Shown: piece by piece, positions 26,981 through 36,912 of the stretch
How positions within the stretch are numbered: the first letter of the stretch is position 1
How the letters are laid out: each line of letters opens with the position of its first letter
Assembly: GCA_022842165.1 (NCBI GenBank)
Contig: JALHQC010000008.1
Span: 1 to 64,000, forward strand
DNA: 64,000 nucleotides
Reading direction: 5' to 3'
DNA from: a bacterium
Lineage (GTDB): Bacteria; Pseudomonadota; Alphaproteobacteria; Rhizobiales; Aestuariivirgaceae
Notes under the pieces: model-generated
Database searches by the model: none
What the model was told of the DNA's origin: nothing
What the model saw: the letters and a program-made list of their open reading frames with translations, nothing else
Made by a program: the position numbers and the translations under genes

Positions 26981-28660
26981 TCAGAACAATCCGGCGATCT
27001 GGCCCTTCTCGTCGAGGCCGATGACTTCGGCTGACGGCACCTTCGGCAGGCCCGGCATGGTCATGATGTCTCCGCAGACGACGACGATGAACTCGGCACC
27101 TGCCGAGAGACGGACCTCGCGGATCGGCACCACGTGGTTGACGGGAGCGCCCTTCAGGTTCGGGTCGGTCGAGAAGGAATACTGGGTCTTGGCCATGCAG
27201 ATCGGGAACTTGCCGTAGCCCTGGGCCTCATAGCCCTTCAACTGGTCCCTCACCGACTTGTCGGCGACAACATCGTCGGCGCGGTAGATTTCCCGCGCGA
27301 TGGTCTTCACCTTGTCGAAGAGCGAGAGGTTCTCGTCATAGATCGGCTTGAACTGCGCCGAGCCCTTGTCGGCCAGCATCGCCACATGGGTTGCGAGCTT
27401 TTCGATGCCCTTGCCGCCCTCGCCCCAATGCGTGCACTTGAAGGCCTCCACGCCATGGGTGCGGCAATATTCGATGACGGCGTTCACTTCCGCTTCCGTG
27501 TCGGACACGAAATGGTTGACGGCAACCGCGATCGGCACGCCGAACTTCTTCACGTTCTCGATGTGGCGGCCGAGGTTGGCGAGACCCTTCTTGAGAACTT
27601 CGACATTCTCGGTCTTGAGCTCGTCCTTGGCCGCTCCGCCATGCATCTTCAGTGCACGGACGGTTGCGACGATGACGGTGACCGCAGGCGACAGGCCCGC
27701 CTTGCGGCACTTGATGTCGAAGAATTTCTCGGCTCCCAAGTCAGCGCCGAAGCCCGCTTCGGTGACGACATAGTCAGTGAGCTTCAATGCCGTCTGCGTC
27801 GCCATCACCGAGTTGCAGCCATGCGCGATGTTGGCAAACGGTCCACCATGCACGAAGGCCGGATTGTTCTCGAGTGTCTGCACGAGGTTCGGCATCAGCG
27901 CGTCTTTCAGCAGCACCACCATGGCGCCGGGCGCCTTGAGGTCCTTCGCCAGAACGGGGCTCTTGTCCTTCTTGTAGGCGACGACGATCTGGCCGATGCG
28001 GCGCTCGAGGTCCTCGATCGAGGTGGCAAGGCAGAGGATGGCCATGATCTCGGAGGCGACCGTGATGTCGAAGCCGGCTTCCCGCGGATAGCCGTTGGCA
28101 ACGCCGCCGAGCGAGCAGACGATTTCGCGCAGCGCGCGGTCGTTCATGTCCATCACCCGGCGCCAGGCGACGCGGCGGGTGTCGATGCCGAGTTCGTTGC
28201 CCCAGTAGATGTGGTTGTCGATCATCGCCGAGAGCAGGTTATGGGCGCTCGTGATGGCGTGGAAATCACCCGTGAAGTGGAGATTGATGTCCTCCATCGG
28301 CACGATCTGGGCATAGCCGCCGCCTGCGGCGCCGCCCTTCATGCCGAAGCAGGGGCCGAGCGAGGGTTCGCGCAGCGCCACCATGGCCTTCTTGCCGATG
28401 CGGTTGAGACCGTCGCCGAGGCCCACCGTTGTGGTGGTCTTGCCTTCGCCGGCGGGTGTGGGGTTGATGGCGGTGACGAGGATGAGCTTGCCGTTGGGCT
28501 TGGCCTTCAGGCTGTCGACATAATCGAGATGGACCTTGGCCTTGGTGTGGCCATAGGGGATCAGATCCTTCTCCGGGATGCCGAGACCCTTGCCGATTTC
28601 CATGATCGGCTTCATTTTCGCTTCGCGCGCGATCTCGATATCGCTCTTCACCGTAGACAT
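26981..28660 (-). CDS. fhs: Formate--tetrahydrofolate ligase
   Basis: A 559-residue enzyme that makes 10-formyl-tetrahydrofolate from formate and ATP in one-carbon metabolism. It shows '[11 protein letters not shown]', the ATP loop '[20 protein letters not shown]', '[37 protein letters not shown]', '[17 protein letters not shown]' and '[15 protein letters not shown]'-type sequence ([20 protein letters not shown]). Length matches the family. The start is preceded by GGGGAT. Confidence 0.97.
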   Translation of the reverse strand: MSTVKSDIEIAREAKMKPIMEIGKGLGIPEKDLIPYGHTKAKVHLDYVDSLKAKPNGKLILVTAINPTPAGEGKTTTTVGLGDGLNRIGKKAMVALREPSLGPCFGMKGGAAGGGYAQIVPMEDINLHFTGDFHAITSAHNLLSAMIDNHIYWGNELGIDTRRVAWRRVMDMNDRALREIVCSLGGVANGYPREAGFDITVASEIMAILCLATSIEDLERRIGQIVVAYKKDKSPVLAKDLKAPGAMVVLLKDALMPNLVQTLENNPAFVHGGPFANIAHGCNSVMATQTALKLTDYVVTEAGFGADLGAEKFFDIKCRKAGLSPAVTVIVATVRALKMHGGAAKDELKTENVEVLKKGLANLGRHIENVKKFGVPIAVAVNHFVSDTEAEVNAVIEYCRTHGVEAFKCTHWGEGGKGIEKLATHVAMLADKGSAQFKPIYDENLSLFDKVKTIAREIYRADDVVADKSVRDQLKGYEAQGYGKFPICMAKTQYSFSTDPNLKGAPVNHVVPIREVRLSAGAEFIVVVCGDIMTMPGLPKVPSAEVIGLDEKGQIAGLF

Positions 28661-28852
28661 TCCGTAATCCCCTTTGTGGTTTGGAGTTTTCCCTGCAGTA
28701 AAATTACATTACTCTTGGGAAATGTCGATAGATTCATTGCGGCCCGCTTCAATCTGGCGTCCGGACCGAACTCTCTTGCATTAGACCTTCGCCGCATGCG
28801 ATCCCACTTGCGACATTTCTGAGCGTTTTTTTCCAGCTTTCTCGACAGGACC

Positions 28853-30436
28853 ATGACCATGCGCGCTTTCGACCGCCCCGGACGATCAACCGCCTATGGC
28901 GCGCGCGGCATGGCGGCGACCTCGGCTCCTGCCGCGACGCTCGCCGCCATCGACACCTTGAGGGCGGGCGGCAATGCCATCGATGCGGCGGTGGTCGCTT
29001 CCGCCGTGCTCTGCATCGTCGAACCAGCGATGACCGGGATCGGCGGCGACTGCTTCGCGCTGGTTGGAACGCCGGATGGCAAGGTCCATGGCCTCAACGG
29101 TTCCGGCCGGGCGGCGATGGCAGCGGATGCGGACTGGCTGAAGGCCTCAGGGCTGGAGGCGATCGCCCCGCGCTCGATCCACGCGATCACCGTGCCCGGC
29201 GCCATCGACGCCTGGGACAGGCTCTTGAAGGAATTCGGCACGATGGACCTTGGCGAAGCGCTGGCGCCCGCGATCCGGCTTGCCGAGGACGGCGTTGCCG
29301 TGACGCCGCGCGTCGCTCTCGACTGGCCTGAGGATGTGCCGGACCTTGCCGCCGATGCGGGCGGCCGCATGCATTACCTGAAGGACGGCCGCGCCCCCCG
29401 GCTGGGCGAGACCATGGCCTATCCGGCCCTTGCGAGGGCCATGAAGCTGATCGCGAAACAAGGCCGCGATGCCTTCTACCAGGACGAGATCGCCGAGGAC
29501 ATCATCGCCACCATCCGCCCCATGGGATCGCTGCTGACGAAGGACGATCTCGCCGCGCACCAGTCGAACTGGGTGAAGCCGATCAGCGCCGAATTCGCGG
29601 GCCACCAGGTCTTCGAGATTCCACCGTCGGGTCAGGGCCTCACCGCGCTGATCGCCTTGAACATCCTGTCTCACATCGGCATCAGGCGCTATGACTCACG
29701 CTCGATCGAGCGCCACCATCTCGAAATCGAGGCGATGAAGCTCGCCTGGGAATTGCGCAACCGCCACATCGCCGACCCCGACTTTGCCGAGGTGCCGGTC
29801 GCCGAACTGCTGAGCGCCAGGACGGCGGCCCAGCTTGCCGCCATGGTGAACATGAACAAGGCGCTCGACATCGATGCCGCCATGCGCCAGTCCGACACCA
29901 TCTACCTGAGCGTCGTCGACGAGAAGCGCCTCGCCGTCTCCTTCATCAATTCGATCTACTTTGGCTTCGGCTCCTGCATCGTGACGCCGAAGACCGGCAT
30001 TTCGCTGCAGAACCGTGGCGCCTGTTTCGTGACCGACCCGAAACATCCCAATTGCATCGGACCGGGCAAGCGTCCGCTGCACACGATCATTCCCGCCATG
30101 GTGAAGAAGGACGGCAGGATCGACATGGCCTATGGCGTGATGGGCGGCGACTATCAGCCCATGGGCCATATGACGGTGGCGGTGAACCGCTACATCTATG
30201 GCATGGACCCCCAGGAGGCGATCGACTGGCCGCGCTATTTCCCCAAGGCTGGCAAGGTGCAGGTCGAAGGCGGCGTTTCGGACGAGGTGCGCGCCGGGCT
30301 TTCTGCCAGGGGGCATGTGATCGAAACTGCGGTTGAACCTTTGGGCGGCGGGCAGGCCATCGCCATCGACTGGGAGCGCGGCATGCTGGTGGGCGGCTCC
30401 GACCCGCGGAAGGATGGTTTCGCGCTCGGCTATTGA
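28853..30436 (+). CDS. Gamma-glutamyltransferase family N-terminal nucleophile hydrolase
   Basis: A 527-residue member of the gamma-glutamyltransferase family. The large-subunit words 'ATLAAIDTLRAGGNAIDAAVVASAVL', 'TGIGGDCFALV' and 'IPPSGQGLTALIALNIL' are present, as is the probable autoprocessing and catalytic Thr in 'SDTIYLSVVDEKRLAVSFINSIY'. 'GKRPLHTIIPAMV' and 'VMGGDYQPMGHMTVAVN' belong to the small subunit. There is no signal peptide, so it may be cytosolic and act on a substrate other than glutathione. A second ATG at 28859 has better ribosome-site spacing (AGGA). Confidence 0.88.
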   Translation: MTMRAFDRPGRSTAYGARGMAATSAPAATLAAIDTLRAGGNAIDAAVVASAVLCIVEPAMTGIGGDCFALVGTPDGKVHGLNGSGRAAMAADADWLKASGLEAIAPRSIHAITVPGAIDAWDRLLKEFGTMDLGEALAPAIRLAEDGVAVTPRVALDWPEDVPDLAADAGGRMHYLKDGRAPRLGETMAYPALARAMKLIAKQGRDAFYQDEIAEDIIATIRPMGSLLTKDDLAAHQSNWVKPISAEFAGHQVFEIPPSGQGLTALIALNILSHIGIRRYDSRSIERHHLEIEAMKLAWELRNRHIADPDFAEVPVAELLSARTAAQLAAMVNMNKALDIDAAMRQSDTIYLSVVDEKRLAVSFINSIYFGFGSCIVTPKTGISLQNRGACFVTDPKHPNCIGPGKRPLHTIIPAMVKKDGRIDMAYGVMGGDYQPMGHMTVAVNRYIYGMDPQEAIDWPRYFPKAGKVQVEGGVSDEVRAGLSARGHVIETAVEPLGGGQAIAIDWERGMLVGGSDPRKDGFALGY

Positions 30437-30555
30437 AGCCGGATCGCCGTTAACAAAAGATTTTTCGATCTTCTTTAGAGTTCCCCGGTAGCACAGTTGC
30501 GGCCGGGGCGCGAAACTAGCCTCTGGCCGAATCAGACTTGTCCGCCGGAGGCTCC

Positions 30556-32682
30556 GTGAACGAACCGCAGACGACATCGCCCTTCAGCTTCGAGCCCCAG
30601 CCGGGCACCGAGGCCGTCCTCGAGACGGCAGCGCCCCCGCCGCTGGCCGACGACACGCGGCTGCGCGCCGCCGTCGAGGCCTCCGGGCTCGCGACCTATC
30701 ACTGGTCGATCGACAGCGATGAGATCATCTGGTCGTCCAACGCCAATGACGTTCTGGGCAGCGATCCGCGCGGCTATTCCACGGGACGGGGCTTTGCCTC
30801 CTATCTCGACCCGGACAATTTCACCAGCCGCTATGATACCGTGATGCGGAATTCGGCGAGCGATGATGGCGCGGGCGTTCCCTTCCAGATCGAATACAAG
30901 TTTCGGCCCGAGGGCCGTCTCGGGCGCGCCAGCGTCTGGCTCGAGGACCATGGCCGCTGGTATGCCGGGCGCGACGGCCGTCCCGTCGAGGTGTTCGGCA
31001 CGGTGCGCCGCATCGACGAACGCCACATGCGCGACCAGCACCTGAGCTTCCTCGGCAATTGCGATCCGCTGACCGGCATGATGAACCGCGGCCGCATGAT
31101 GGAGGCGCTGGGCGGCGCCATGTCGGTTGCTGCCCGCGACGGCACCAATTGCGCCTTCGTGATCGCCGCCATCAACAATCTCTCGGTCGTCAACGATGCC
31201 TATGGCTTCGAAGTGGCGGATGAAGTGATCATCAACATGGGCCGGAGGCTCCGCCAGGTGGTGCGCACGGGCGACGCCATCGCGCGCTACTCGGGCTCGA
31301 AGTTCGGGCTGATCCTCAACAACTGCTCGGAAGAGGACTTGGGGATCGCCGCCGAGCGTTTCCTCAGCGTGGCGCGCGAAAGCGTCATCGAAACCGAGCG
31401 TGGGCCGGTCTGGGCGCTGCTGTCGATCGGCACGCTCATCCTGCCGAAGCACGCCTCCGACCCCAATATGGCGGTGGCCCGCGCGGAAGAAGCGCTGACC
31501 GAGGCGAGAAAGCAGCCTTCCGACGGCTATGTGATCTACAAGCCCTCCCAGCAGCGGTTCTCCGAACGCTCGCTCAACGCCCACAGCGCCACCGAGATCG
31601 TGCGCTGCCTGCGCGAACAGCGTTTCCGGCTGGCCTTCCAGCCGGTGGTCGACGCCACGACCGGCGTTCCGGCCTTCCACGAGGCCTTGCTGCGCATGAC
31701 CGATTCGGCGGGCGAGATCGTCGCCGCGGCCCACCTGATTCCGATTGCCGAGAAGTTGGGCCTGGTGCGGCTGATCGACCGCGCCGTCGTCCAGATGACG
31801 GTTGCGGCGCTGAACAAATATCCGGATGCGAAGCTGTCCTTCAACATTTCCGGCACCACGGCGACTGACCCGCGCTGGTATCCGCAGATCATCGAAATCC
31901 TCGCCTCGAACCGCAACGTCACCAACCGGCTGATCGTCGAGATCACCGAGACGGTGGCGCTGGGCGACCTGCGCGAGACGATCCGCTTCGTCGAGCAACT
32001 GCGCGAACTGGGCTGCGGCGTGGCAATCGACGACTTCGGCGCCGGCTTCACCTCGTTCCGCAATCTCCGTGCGATGCCGGTCGACGTGCTGAAGCTTGAT
32101 GGCACCTTCTGCAGCCAGCTTTCAGGCAACAGCGACAACCAGTATTTCGTGCGCTCGCTGATCGACCTTGCCCGCACCTTCAAGATCCGCACCGTGGCCG
32201 AATGGGTGGAAACCGAGGAAGACGCCGCCCTGCTGCGCGAATGGAAGGTCGACCTGATGCAGGGCAACCTGTTCGGCGAAGCCCATCTCGACCCGCCCTG
32301 GGCCGAAAGCCCGGATGCGCCGGGCTTTGCTGCGGAAGACGCCGTGCCCTTCATGCTGCCTTCCGACCTCGGCTGGGACGTCGAAGACGTGGGCGATGAC
32401 ACATCTTATGCCGAGGCGCCGGTTTCGGCCAGCTTGGCGCCTGATGACATGGAACCTGATCAGATGGAAGATGCCGAGGAGGTCGCGCCCGAGACTGCCG
32501 CGCTGGAAACCGTCGCAGCCTTTGAGGAAGACTTGACCGGTGAACTCGCCAGGCTCCGGCAGGCCATTGCCGCGCTGGACAGCGCCTTCAAGCGCCCGCC
32601 GGCCGCAGCGCCACCCGACATGATCGCCGAGCCGAGCTTCGCCGACCTCGTGAGCGACACCGCGATGCAGGCCGCCGGCTGA
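30556..32682 (+). CDS. PAS-GGDEF-EAL protein, probable c-di-GMP phosphodiesterase
   Basis: A 708-residue signalling protein. Residues about 35-150 are PAS-like (ASGLATYHWSIDSDEIIWSSNANDVLG). Then comes a GGDEF domain whose signature is degenerate (SGSKF at 246-250), so no cyclase activity is expected. The EAL domain keeps E376-A377-L378 and the metal/catalytic words 'NISGT', 'VEITETVALGD', 'AIDDFGAGFTSFRNL', 'LKLDGTF', 'VAEWVETEEDA' and 'MQGNLFG'. The C-terminal ~120 residues are acidic and disordered. GTG 30556 is chosen because GGAGG precedes it by 5 bases. No membrane helix is seen. Confidence 0.9.
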   Translation: MNEPQTTSPFSFEPQPGTEAVLETAAPPPLADDTRLRAAVEASGLATYHWSIDSDEIIWSSNANDVLGSDPRGYSTGRGFASYLDPDNFTSRYDTVMRNSASDDGAGVPFQIEYKFRPEGRLGRASVWLEDHGRWYAGRDGRPVEVFGTVRRIDERHMRDQHLSFLGNCDPLTGMMNRGRMMEALGGAMSVAARDGTNCAFVIAAINNLSVVNDAYGFEVADEVIINMGRRLRQVVRTGDAIARYSGSKFGLILNNCSEEDLGIAAERFLSVARESVIETERGPVWALLSIGTLILPKHASDPNMAVARAEEALTEARKQPSDGYVIYKPSQQRFSERSLNAHSATEIVRCLREQRFRLAFQPVVDATTGVPAFHEALLRMTDSAGEIVAAAHLIPIAEKLGLVRLIDRAVVQMTVAALNKYPDAKLSFNISGTTATDPRWYPQIIEILASNRNVTNRLIVEITETVALGDLRETIRFVEQLRELGCGVAIDDFGAGFTSFRNLRAMPVDVLKLDGTFCSQLSGNSDNQYFVRSLIDLARTFKIRTVAEWVETEEDAALLREWKVDLMQGNLFGEAHLDPPWAESPDAPGFAAEDAVPFMLPSDLGWDVEDVGDDTSYAEAPVSASLAPDDMEPDQMEDAEEVAPETAALETVAAFEEDLTGELARLRQAIAALDSAFKRPPAAAPPDMIAEPSFADLVSDTAMQAAG

Positions 32683-32708
32683 GAACAGCGGGCTGAAGCG
32701 CCCGAAGC

Positions 32709-33320
32709 CTATTTCCTGACGATGGTGTCGAGCTTTTCCTGCATCGCCGCGAGCTGGTCCTTGAGGACCTGAAGATCGTCCTTGGCCGGTGCGGGCTGGG
32801 GTTTGGCACCGGGCGGCGGCGGCACCGTACCCGGCGCTCCCGCTACACCGCCCATGGCGGCGGCGAAGGGGTTGAAGACCTTCATGGCATCGTTGAACAT
32901 GCTCATGTTCCGCGCCGCCGTCTCCTGCATGGCCTTGAACGGGTCAGCGCCCCAGGTTTCCAGCATCTGGGCCGTCAGTTTCTGCTGTTCCTTGCCGAGA
33001 TTGTCGAGCGAGAATTCGAGGAATCCGGGCACGAAGGCCTGCATCGAGTCGCCGTAGAAGCGGATGAGCTGGCGGAGGAAGTTGATGGGCAGCAGGTTGG
33101 TGCCCTTGTTCTCTTCCTCGAAGATGATCTGGGTCAGCACCGAGCGGGTGATGTCTTCCCCGGTCTTGGCGTCATACACCAGGAAATCGGTGCCGCCCTT
33201 GACCATGACGGCCAGGTCGTCGAGCGTCACATAGGTGCTGGTGGACGTGTTGTAGAGACGCCGGTTGGCGTATTTCTTGATGACCACCGCGCTCTGCGGC
33301 GCTGTTTTCTCATCGCTCAA
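32709..33320 (-). CDS. phaR: Polyhydroxyalkanoate synthesis repressor
   Basis: A 203-residue PhaR. The N-terminal DNA-binding domain (VVIKKYANRRLYNTSTSTYVTLDDLAVMVKGG) and PHB-accumulation domain (DFLVYDAKTGEDITRSVLTQIIFEEENKG, LLPINFLRQLIRFYGDSMQAFVPGFLE) are typical; a Pro/Ala-rich linker and a short C-terminal coiled coil follow. PhaR binds nascent PHB granules and releases DNA, which derepresses phasin and synthesis genes. It is divergent from phaA. Confidence 0.95.
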   Translation of the reverse strand: MSDEKTAPQSAVVIKKYANRRLYNTSTSTYVTLDDLAVMVKGGTDFLVYDAKTGEDITRSVLTQIIFEEENKGTNLLPINFLRQLIRFYGDSMQAFVPGFLEFSLDNLGKEQQKLTAQMLETWGADPFKAMQETAARNMSMFNDAMKVFNPFAAAMGGVAGAPGTVPPPPGAKPQPAPAKDDLQVLKDQLAAMQEKLDTIVRK

Positions 33321-33401
33321 CGACCTTACTCCTCCTGAACAACCTGTCCGTTTGCCGGATTTTCTAGTGGTTTCCTGTCCTTAAAAACTTGCGCCCCGCA
33401 C

Positions 33402-33465
33402 TGCACAATTGCAAGCGCAAAAATTTTGGGGCGGGGCGATTCCCGACCTATGTCGCATTGCACAA
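33402..33465. promoter_or_regulatory. Candidate PhaR-binding sites upstream of phaA/phaR
   Basis: The word TGCACAA occurs twice (33402-33408 and 33459-33465) in the 197-bp gap between divergent phaR and phaA; the first copy lies within TGCACAATTGCA, a near palindrome. PhaR proteins are known to recognise TGC/GCA-rich sites. Binding here is inferred. Confidence 0.35.
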
Positions 33466-33517
33466 ATGGTGCTAAGAGAGGCATAAGCCCGTCAAGACGC
33501 AAAACATGGAGGCATAA

Positions 33518-34702
33518 ATGGCCGGTTCTGAAAATGGGGTTGTCATCGTATCCGCCGCGCGGACGCCCGTAGGCTCTTTCAACGGATCGCTTTCGGGCGT
33601 TGCCGCATCCTATCTCGGCACGGTGGCGCTGAAGGCCGCGATGCAGCGCGCCGGAATCGAGGGCGGTGACGTGGATGAGGTGATCCTCGGCCAGGTTCTG
33701 GCCGCAGGCGCTGGCCAGAACCCGGCCCGCCAGGCCTCGATCAATGCCGGCATCCCCAAGGAAAGCCCGGCCTGGGGCATGAACCAGCTCTGCGGTTCGG
33801 GCCTCCGCGCCGTGGCGCTGGGCCTGCAGCAGATCGCCAGCGGCGACGCGAAGATCGTGGCCGCCGGCGGCCAGGAATCGATGTCGAAGGCCCCGCATGT
33901 GGCGCATCTGCGCGAAGGCGTGAAGATGGGCGACTGGTCGCTGATCGACACCATGATCAAGGATGGCCTCTGGGATGCCTTCAACGGCTATCACATGGGA
34001 ACGACCGCCGAGAACGTCGCCAACCAGTGGCAGATCACCCGCGACATGCAGGACGCCTTCGCGGTGGCCTCTCAGAACAAGGCCGAGGCCGCGCAGGCCG
34101 CGGGCAAGTTCAAGGACGAGATCGCCCCCGTCACCATTTCGGGCCGCAAGGGCGACGTTGTCGTCTCCGACGATGAATACATCAAGAAGGGCGTGACGCT
34201 CGAGCAGGTCGGCAAGCTTCGCCCGGCCTTCGCCAAGGACGGCTCGGTGACCGCGGCGAACGCTTCCGGCATCAATGACGGCGCCGCCGTCGTGATCCTG
34301 ATGAGCGAGAAGGAAGCCGAGAAGCGCGGACTGAAGCCGATGGCCCGCATCGCCTCCTGGGCTTCCGTCGGTGTCGATCCCGCGATCATGGGAACGGGCC
34401 CGATCCCCGCCTCGCGCGCCGCGCTGAAGAAGGCTGGCTGGAAGGTCGAGGATCTCGATCTTGTGGAAGCCAACGAGGCCTTCGCGGCGCAGGCCTGTGC
34501 GGTGAACAAGGACATGGGCTGGAACCCCGACATCGTGAACGTCAATGGCGGTGCGATCGCCATCGGCCACCCGATCGGTGCTTCGGGAGCGCGCGTCCTG
34601 AACACGCTGCTGTTCGAAATGGGCCGGCGGAATGCCAAGAAGGGCCTCGCGACGCTGTGCATCGGCGGCGGCATGGGCGTTGCCATGTGCCTGGAACGGT
34701 AA
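33518..34702 (+). CDS. phaA: Acetyl-CoA acetyltransferase (beta-ketothiolase)
   Basis: A 394-residue biosynthetic thiolase that condenses two acetyl-CoA to acetoacetyl-CoA, the first step of PHB synthesis. The acylated Cys lies in '[18 protein letters not shown]', the His in '[19 protein letters not shown]' and the second Cys in '[12 protein letters not shown]'. A phaB gene follows after a palindromic element, which supports a PHB rather than degradative role. Confidence 0.95.
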   Translation: MAGSENGVVIVSAARTPVGSFNGSLSGVAASYLGTVALKAAMQRAGIEGGDVDEVILGQVLAAGAGQNPARQASINAGIPKESPAWGMNQLCGSGLRAVALGLQQIASGDAKIVAAGGQESMSKAPHVAHLREGVKMGDWSLIDTMIKDGLWDAFNGYHMGTTAENVANQWQITRDMQDAFAVASQNKAEAAQAAGKFKDEIAPVTISGRKGDVVVSDDEYIKKGVTLEQVGKLRPAFAKDGSVTAANASGINDGAAVVILMSEKEAEKRGLKPMARIASWASVGVDPAIMGTGPIPASRAALKKAGWKVEDLDLVEANEAFAAQACAVNKDMGWNPDIVNVNGGAIAIGHPIGASGARVLNTLLFEMGRRNAKKGLATLCIGGGMGVAMCLER

Positions 34703-34710
34703 GCCGAGCT

Positions 34711-34850
34711 TTCCCTCTCCCCTCGCGGGAGAGGGTGTCATGCGGCACGCATGACGGGTGAGGGGCCGGGCCTTGCCATTGACCATCAATCCGCCGAAGC
34801 GTCCCCTCATCCGGCGCTTCGCGCCACCTTCTCCCGCAAGGGGAAAAGGA
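34711..34850. repeat. Palindromic repeat element between phaA and phaB
   Basis: A ~140-bp compound element: ccctctcccctcgcgggagaggg, gtcatgcggcacgcatgac, and cttctcccgcaaggggaaaagg, with cccctcatccggcgcttcgcgcc in the right half. It is the same family as those at 19.2 and 52.7 kb. The phaB ribosome site (AGGGGA) begins immediately after it. Confidence 0.8.
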
Positions 34851-34866
34851 AAAAAGGGGAAATGAC

Positions 34867-35592
34867 ATGGGACGGATTGCACTGGTTACCGGCGGATCGC
34901 GCGGCATTGGCGCGGCGATTTCGAAGGCGCTGAAGGCGGCAGGCTATACGGTGGCCGCCACCTACGCCGGCAATGATGCGGCGGCCGCAAAGTTCAAGGA
35001 AGAGACCGGCATCGCCGTCTACAAGTGGGACGTCTCCGACTTCGACGCCTGCGCCGAAGGCATCAAACAGGTCGAGGCCGATCTCGGCCCCATCGAGGTG
35101 CTGGTGAACAATGCCGGCATCACCAAGGACGGCATGTTCCACAAGATGACGAAGGACCAGTGGTACCAGGTCATCAACACCAACCTGAACTCGCTGTTCA
35201 ACATGACCCGCCCTGTGTGGGAAGGCATGCGCGCCCGGAAGTTCGGCCGCGTGATCTGCATTTCCTCCATCAACGGCCAGAAGGGCCAGATGGGCCAGGT
35301 GAACTATTCTTCCGCCAAGGCGGGCGATATTGGCTTCGTGAAAGCATTGGCGCAGGAAGGTGCCCGCGCAGGGATCACCGTCAACGCCATCTGCCCCGGC
35401 TACATCGCCACCGAAATGGTGATGGCGATCGACCCCGCGGTCATCGAGAAGAACATCCTGCCGCAGATTCCGGTGGGCCGCCTCGGCCAGCCCGAGGAGA
35501 TCGCCCGCGCGGTTGTCTTCCTCGCCTCGGATGACGCGGGCTTCATCACCGGCTCGACGCTTTCGGCCAATGGCGGGCAATACATGATGTAG
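34867..35592 (+). CDS. phaB: Acetoacetyl-CoA reductase
   Basis: A 241-residue short-chain dehydrogenase that reduces acetoacetyl-CoA to (R)-3-hydroxybutyryl-CoA with NADPH. It has 'VTGGSRGIGAAI' (cofactor loop), 'NNAGIT', the catalytic Ser in 'ICISSINGQKGQMGQ' and YxxxK as 'YSSAK'. The C-terminal 'ITGSTLSANGGQYMM' is typical of PhaB. It is downstream of phaA, and the PHB synthase phaC is not in the window. Confidence 0.95.
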   Translation: MGRIALVTGGSRGIGAAISKALKAAGYTVAATYAGNDAAAAKFKEETGIAVYKWDVSDFDACAEGIKQVEADLGPIEVLVNNAGITKDGMFHKMTKDQWYQVINTNLNSLFNMTRPVWEGMRARKFGRVICISSINGQKGQMGQVNYSSAKAGDIGFVKALAQEGARAGITVNAICPGYIATEMVMAIDPAVIEKNILPQIPVGRLGQPEEIARAVVFLASDDAGFITGSTLSANGGQYMM

Positions 35593-35624
35593 CCATTCCG
35601 TTGCCCTGCCGCTATTGAGGGGCA

Positions 35625-36224
35625 ATGGAACTGACTGCGGACAATCTCAACTGCGAAAGAGGCGGGCGCACCGTGTTCACGGGCGTCCGCTTTTCCGTTT
35701 CAAACGGACAGCTGATGCAGCTCACCGGGCCCAACGGCTCGGGCAAGTCATCGCTGCTGCGCATGATCGCCGGGCTGAACGAGGCGGCATCGGGCACGCT
35801 GACGCTTCACGGCGGCCACGAGGATCTCGCCATCGAACAGCAGGCGCATTACATCGCGCATCAGGAAGCGGTGAAGACAGCGCTGAGCGTGGCCGAGAAC
35901 CTCTCCTTCTGGCGCGACTTCATGGGCAGTGGCGACGTTGACAAGGCCATGGCCGCCTTCGACCTCACGCGGCTTTCATCATACCCCGCAGGGCTGCTCT
36001 CCGCCGGGCAGAAGCGCAGGCTCGCGCTGGCAAGGCTCGTGCTGGTGCCGCGTGTCCTCTGGCTGCTGGACGAGCCGACGGTAGGGCTCGACGCCGCCTC
36101 GCTGGCACGACTGGTCAGGGTGATGGCGGGGCACCTCGAGAAGGGGGGCATCATCATCGCCGCCACCCATGTGCCGCTGGGCCGCGAGCCCGACACGCGC
36201 CTTGAACTGGGGCAAGCGGCATGA
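35625..36224 (+). CDS. ccmA: Heme ABC exporter, ATP-binding protein CcmA
   Basis: A 199-residue ABC ATPase: Walker A 'GPNGSGKSSLLRM', ABC signature degenerate but recognisable ('LSAGQKRRLALARL') and Walker B 'VLWLLDEPTVGLD'. With CcmB and CcmC it drives release of holo-CcmE in system I cytochrome c maturation. The stop overlaps the ccmB ATG by 4 bp. Confidence 0.95.
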   Translation: MELTADNLNCERGGRTVFTGVRFSVSNGQLMQLTGPNGSGKSSLLRMIAGLNEAASGTLTLHGGHEDLAIEQQAHYIAHQEAVKTALSVAENLSFWRDFMGSGDVDKAMAAFDLTRLSSYPAGLLSAGQKRRLALARLVLVPRVLWLLDEPTVGLDAASLARLVRVMAGHLEKGGIIIAATHVPLGREPDTRLELGQAA

Positions 36225-36889
36225 CGCTGATCCTCGCATTGATCAGGCGCGATCTCTCATTGAGCATCCGCCAGGGCGGCGGCGTTGGAACGGCACTGGG
36301 CTTTTTCCTCACCGTCATGGTGCTGCTGCCAATTGGTCTCGGACCCGATCAGGCGCTGCTGGGCAAGATCGCGCCCGGTGCGCTGTGGATCTCGCTGCTG
36401 CTCTCGGTGCTCTTGTCCGCCGACCGCATCTACCAGCAGGATTATGACGACGGCTCGCTCGACATCATGACCATGAGCCCGGTGCCCTTCGAGCTCGTCG
36501 CACTCGCCAAGGCGGTGGCGCATTGGCTTTCGACCAGCCTGCCGCTGGCGATTGCGGCACCGGTGCTGGGCTTTCTCGTCAACCTCGATCCGCGCGCGAT
36601 CTGGCCTCTGGCGCTGGCGATGATGGTCGGTTCCATCGCACTCTCGCTGCTGGCATCGATTGGCGCTGCCGTGACGGTGGGACTGCGGCGCGGCGGCCTG
36701 CTGGTCTCGCTCCTCGTGCTGCCGCTTTATGTGCCGGTGCTGATCTTCGGGCTCTCCGCGTCGCAGGCGCCGGGATCCAGCCCCGATATCGCCACACCCT
36801 CATTGTTGATACTGCTGGCGCTGGCCCTGGTGAGCGTCGTGCTGTCGCCCCTTGCCTCGGCTGCGGCCTTAAGGTCCTATCTGAAATGA
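36221..36889 (+). CDS. ccmB: Heme exporter protein CcmB
   Basis: A 222-residue integral membrane protein with about six hydrophobic segments. Family marks are 'IRRDLSLSIRQGGGVGTALGFFLTVMVLLPIGLGPD' and 'QQDYDDGSLDIMTMSPVPFELVALAKAVAHWL'. It is the membrane subunit partner of CcmA and overlaps it by 4 bp. Confidence 0.95.
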   Translation: MTLILALIRRDLSLSIRQGGGVGTALGFFLTVMVLLPIGLGPDQALLGKIAPGALWISLLLSVLLSADRIYQQDYDDGSLDIMTMSPVPFELVALAKAVAHWLSTSLPLAIAAPVLGFLVNLDPRAIWPLALAMMVGSIALSLLASIGAAVTVGLRRGGLLVSLLVLPLYVPVLIFGLSASQAPGSSPDIATPSLLILLALALVSVVLSPLASAAALRSYLK

Positions 36890-36912
36890 CGCGCTCCCAC
36901 TAGATAAGCATC

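Noticed and set aside
27134-28822. Plus-strand open frame of 562 codons across fhs
   Set aside because: Antisense shadow of fhs, which is unmistakable on the minus strand.
33326-34882. Minus-strand open frame of 518 codons across phaA
   Set aside because: Shadow of phaA; no ribosome site or family similarity.
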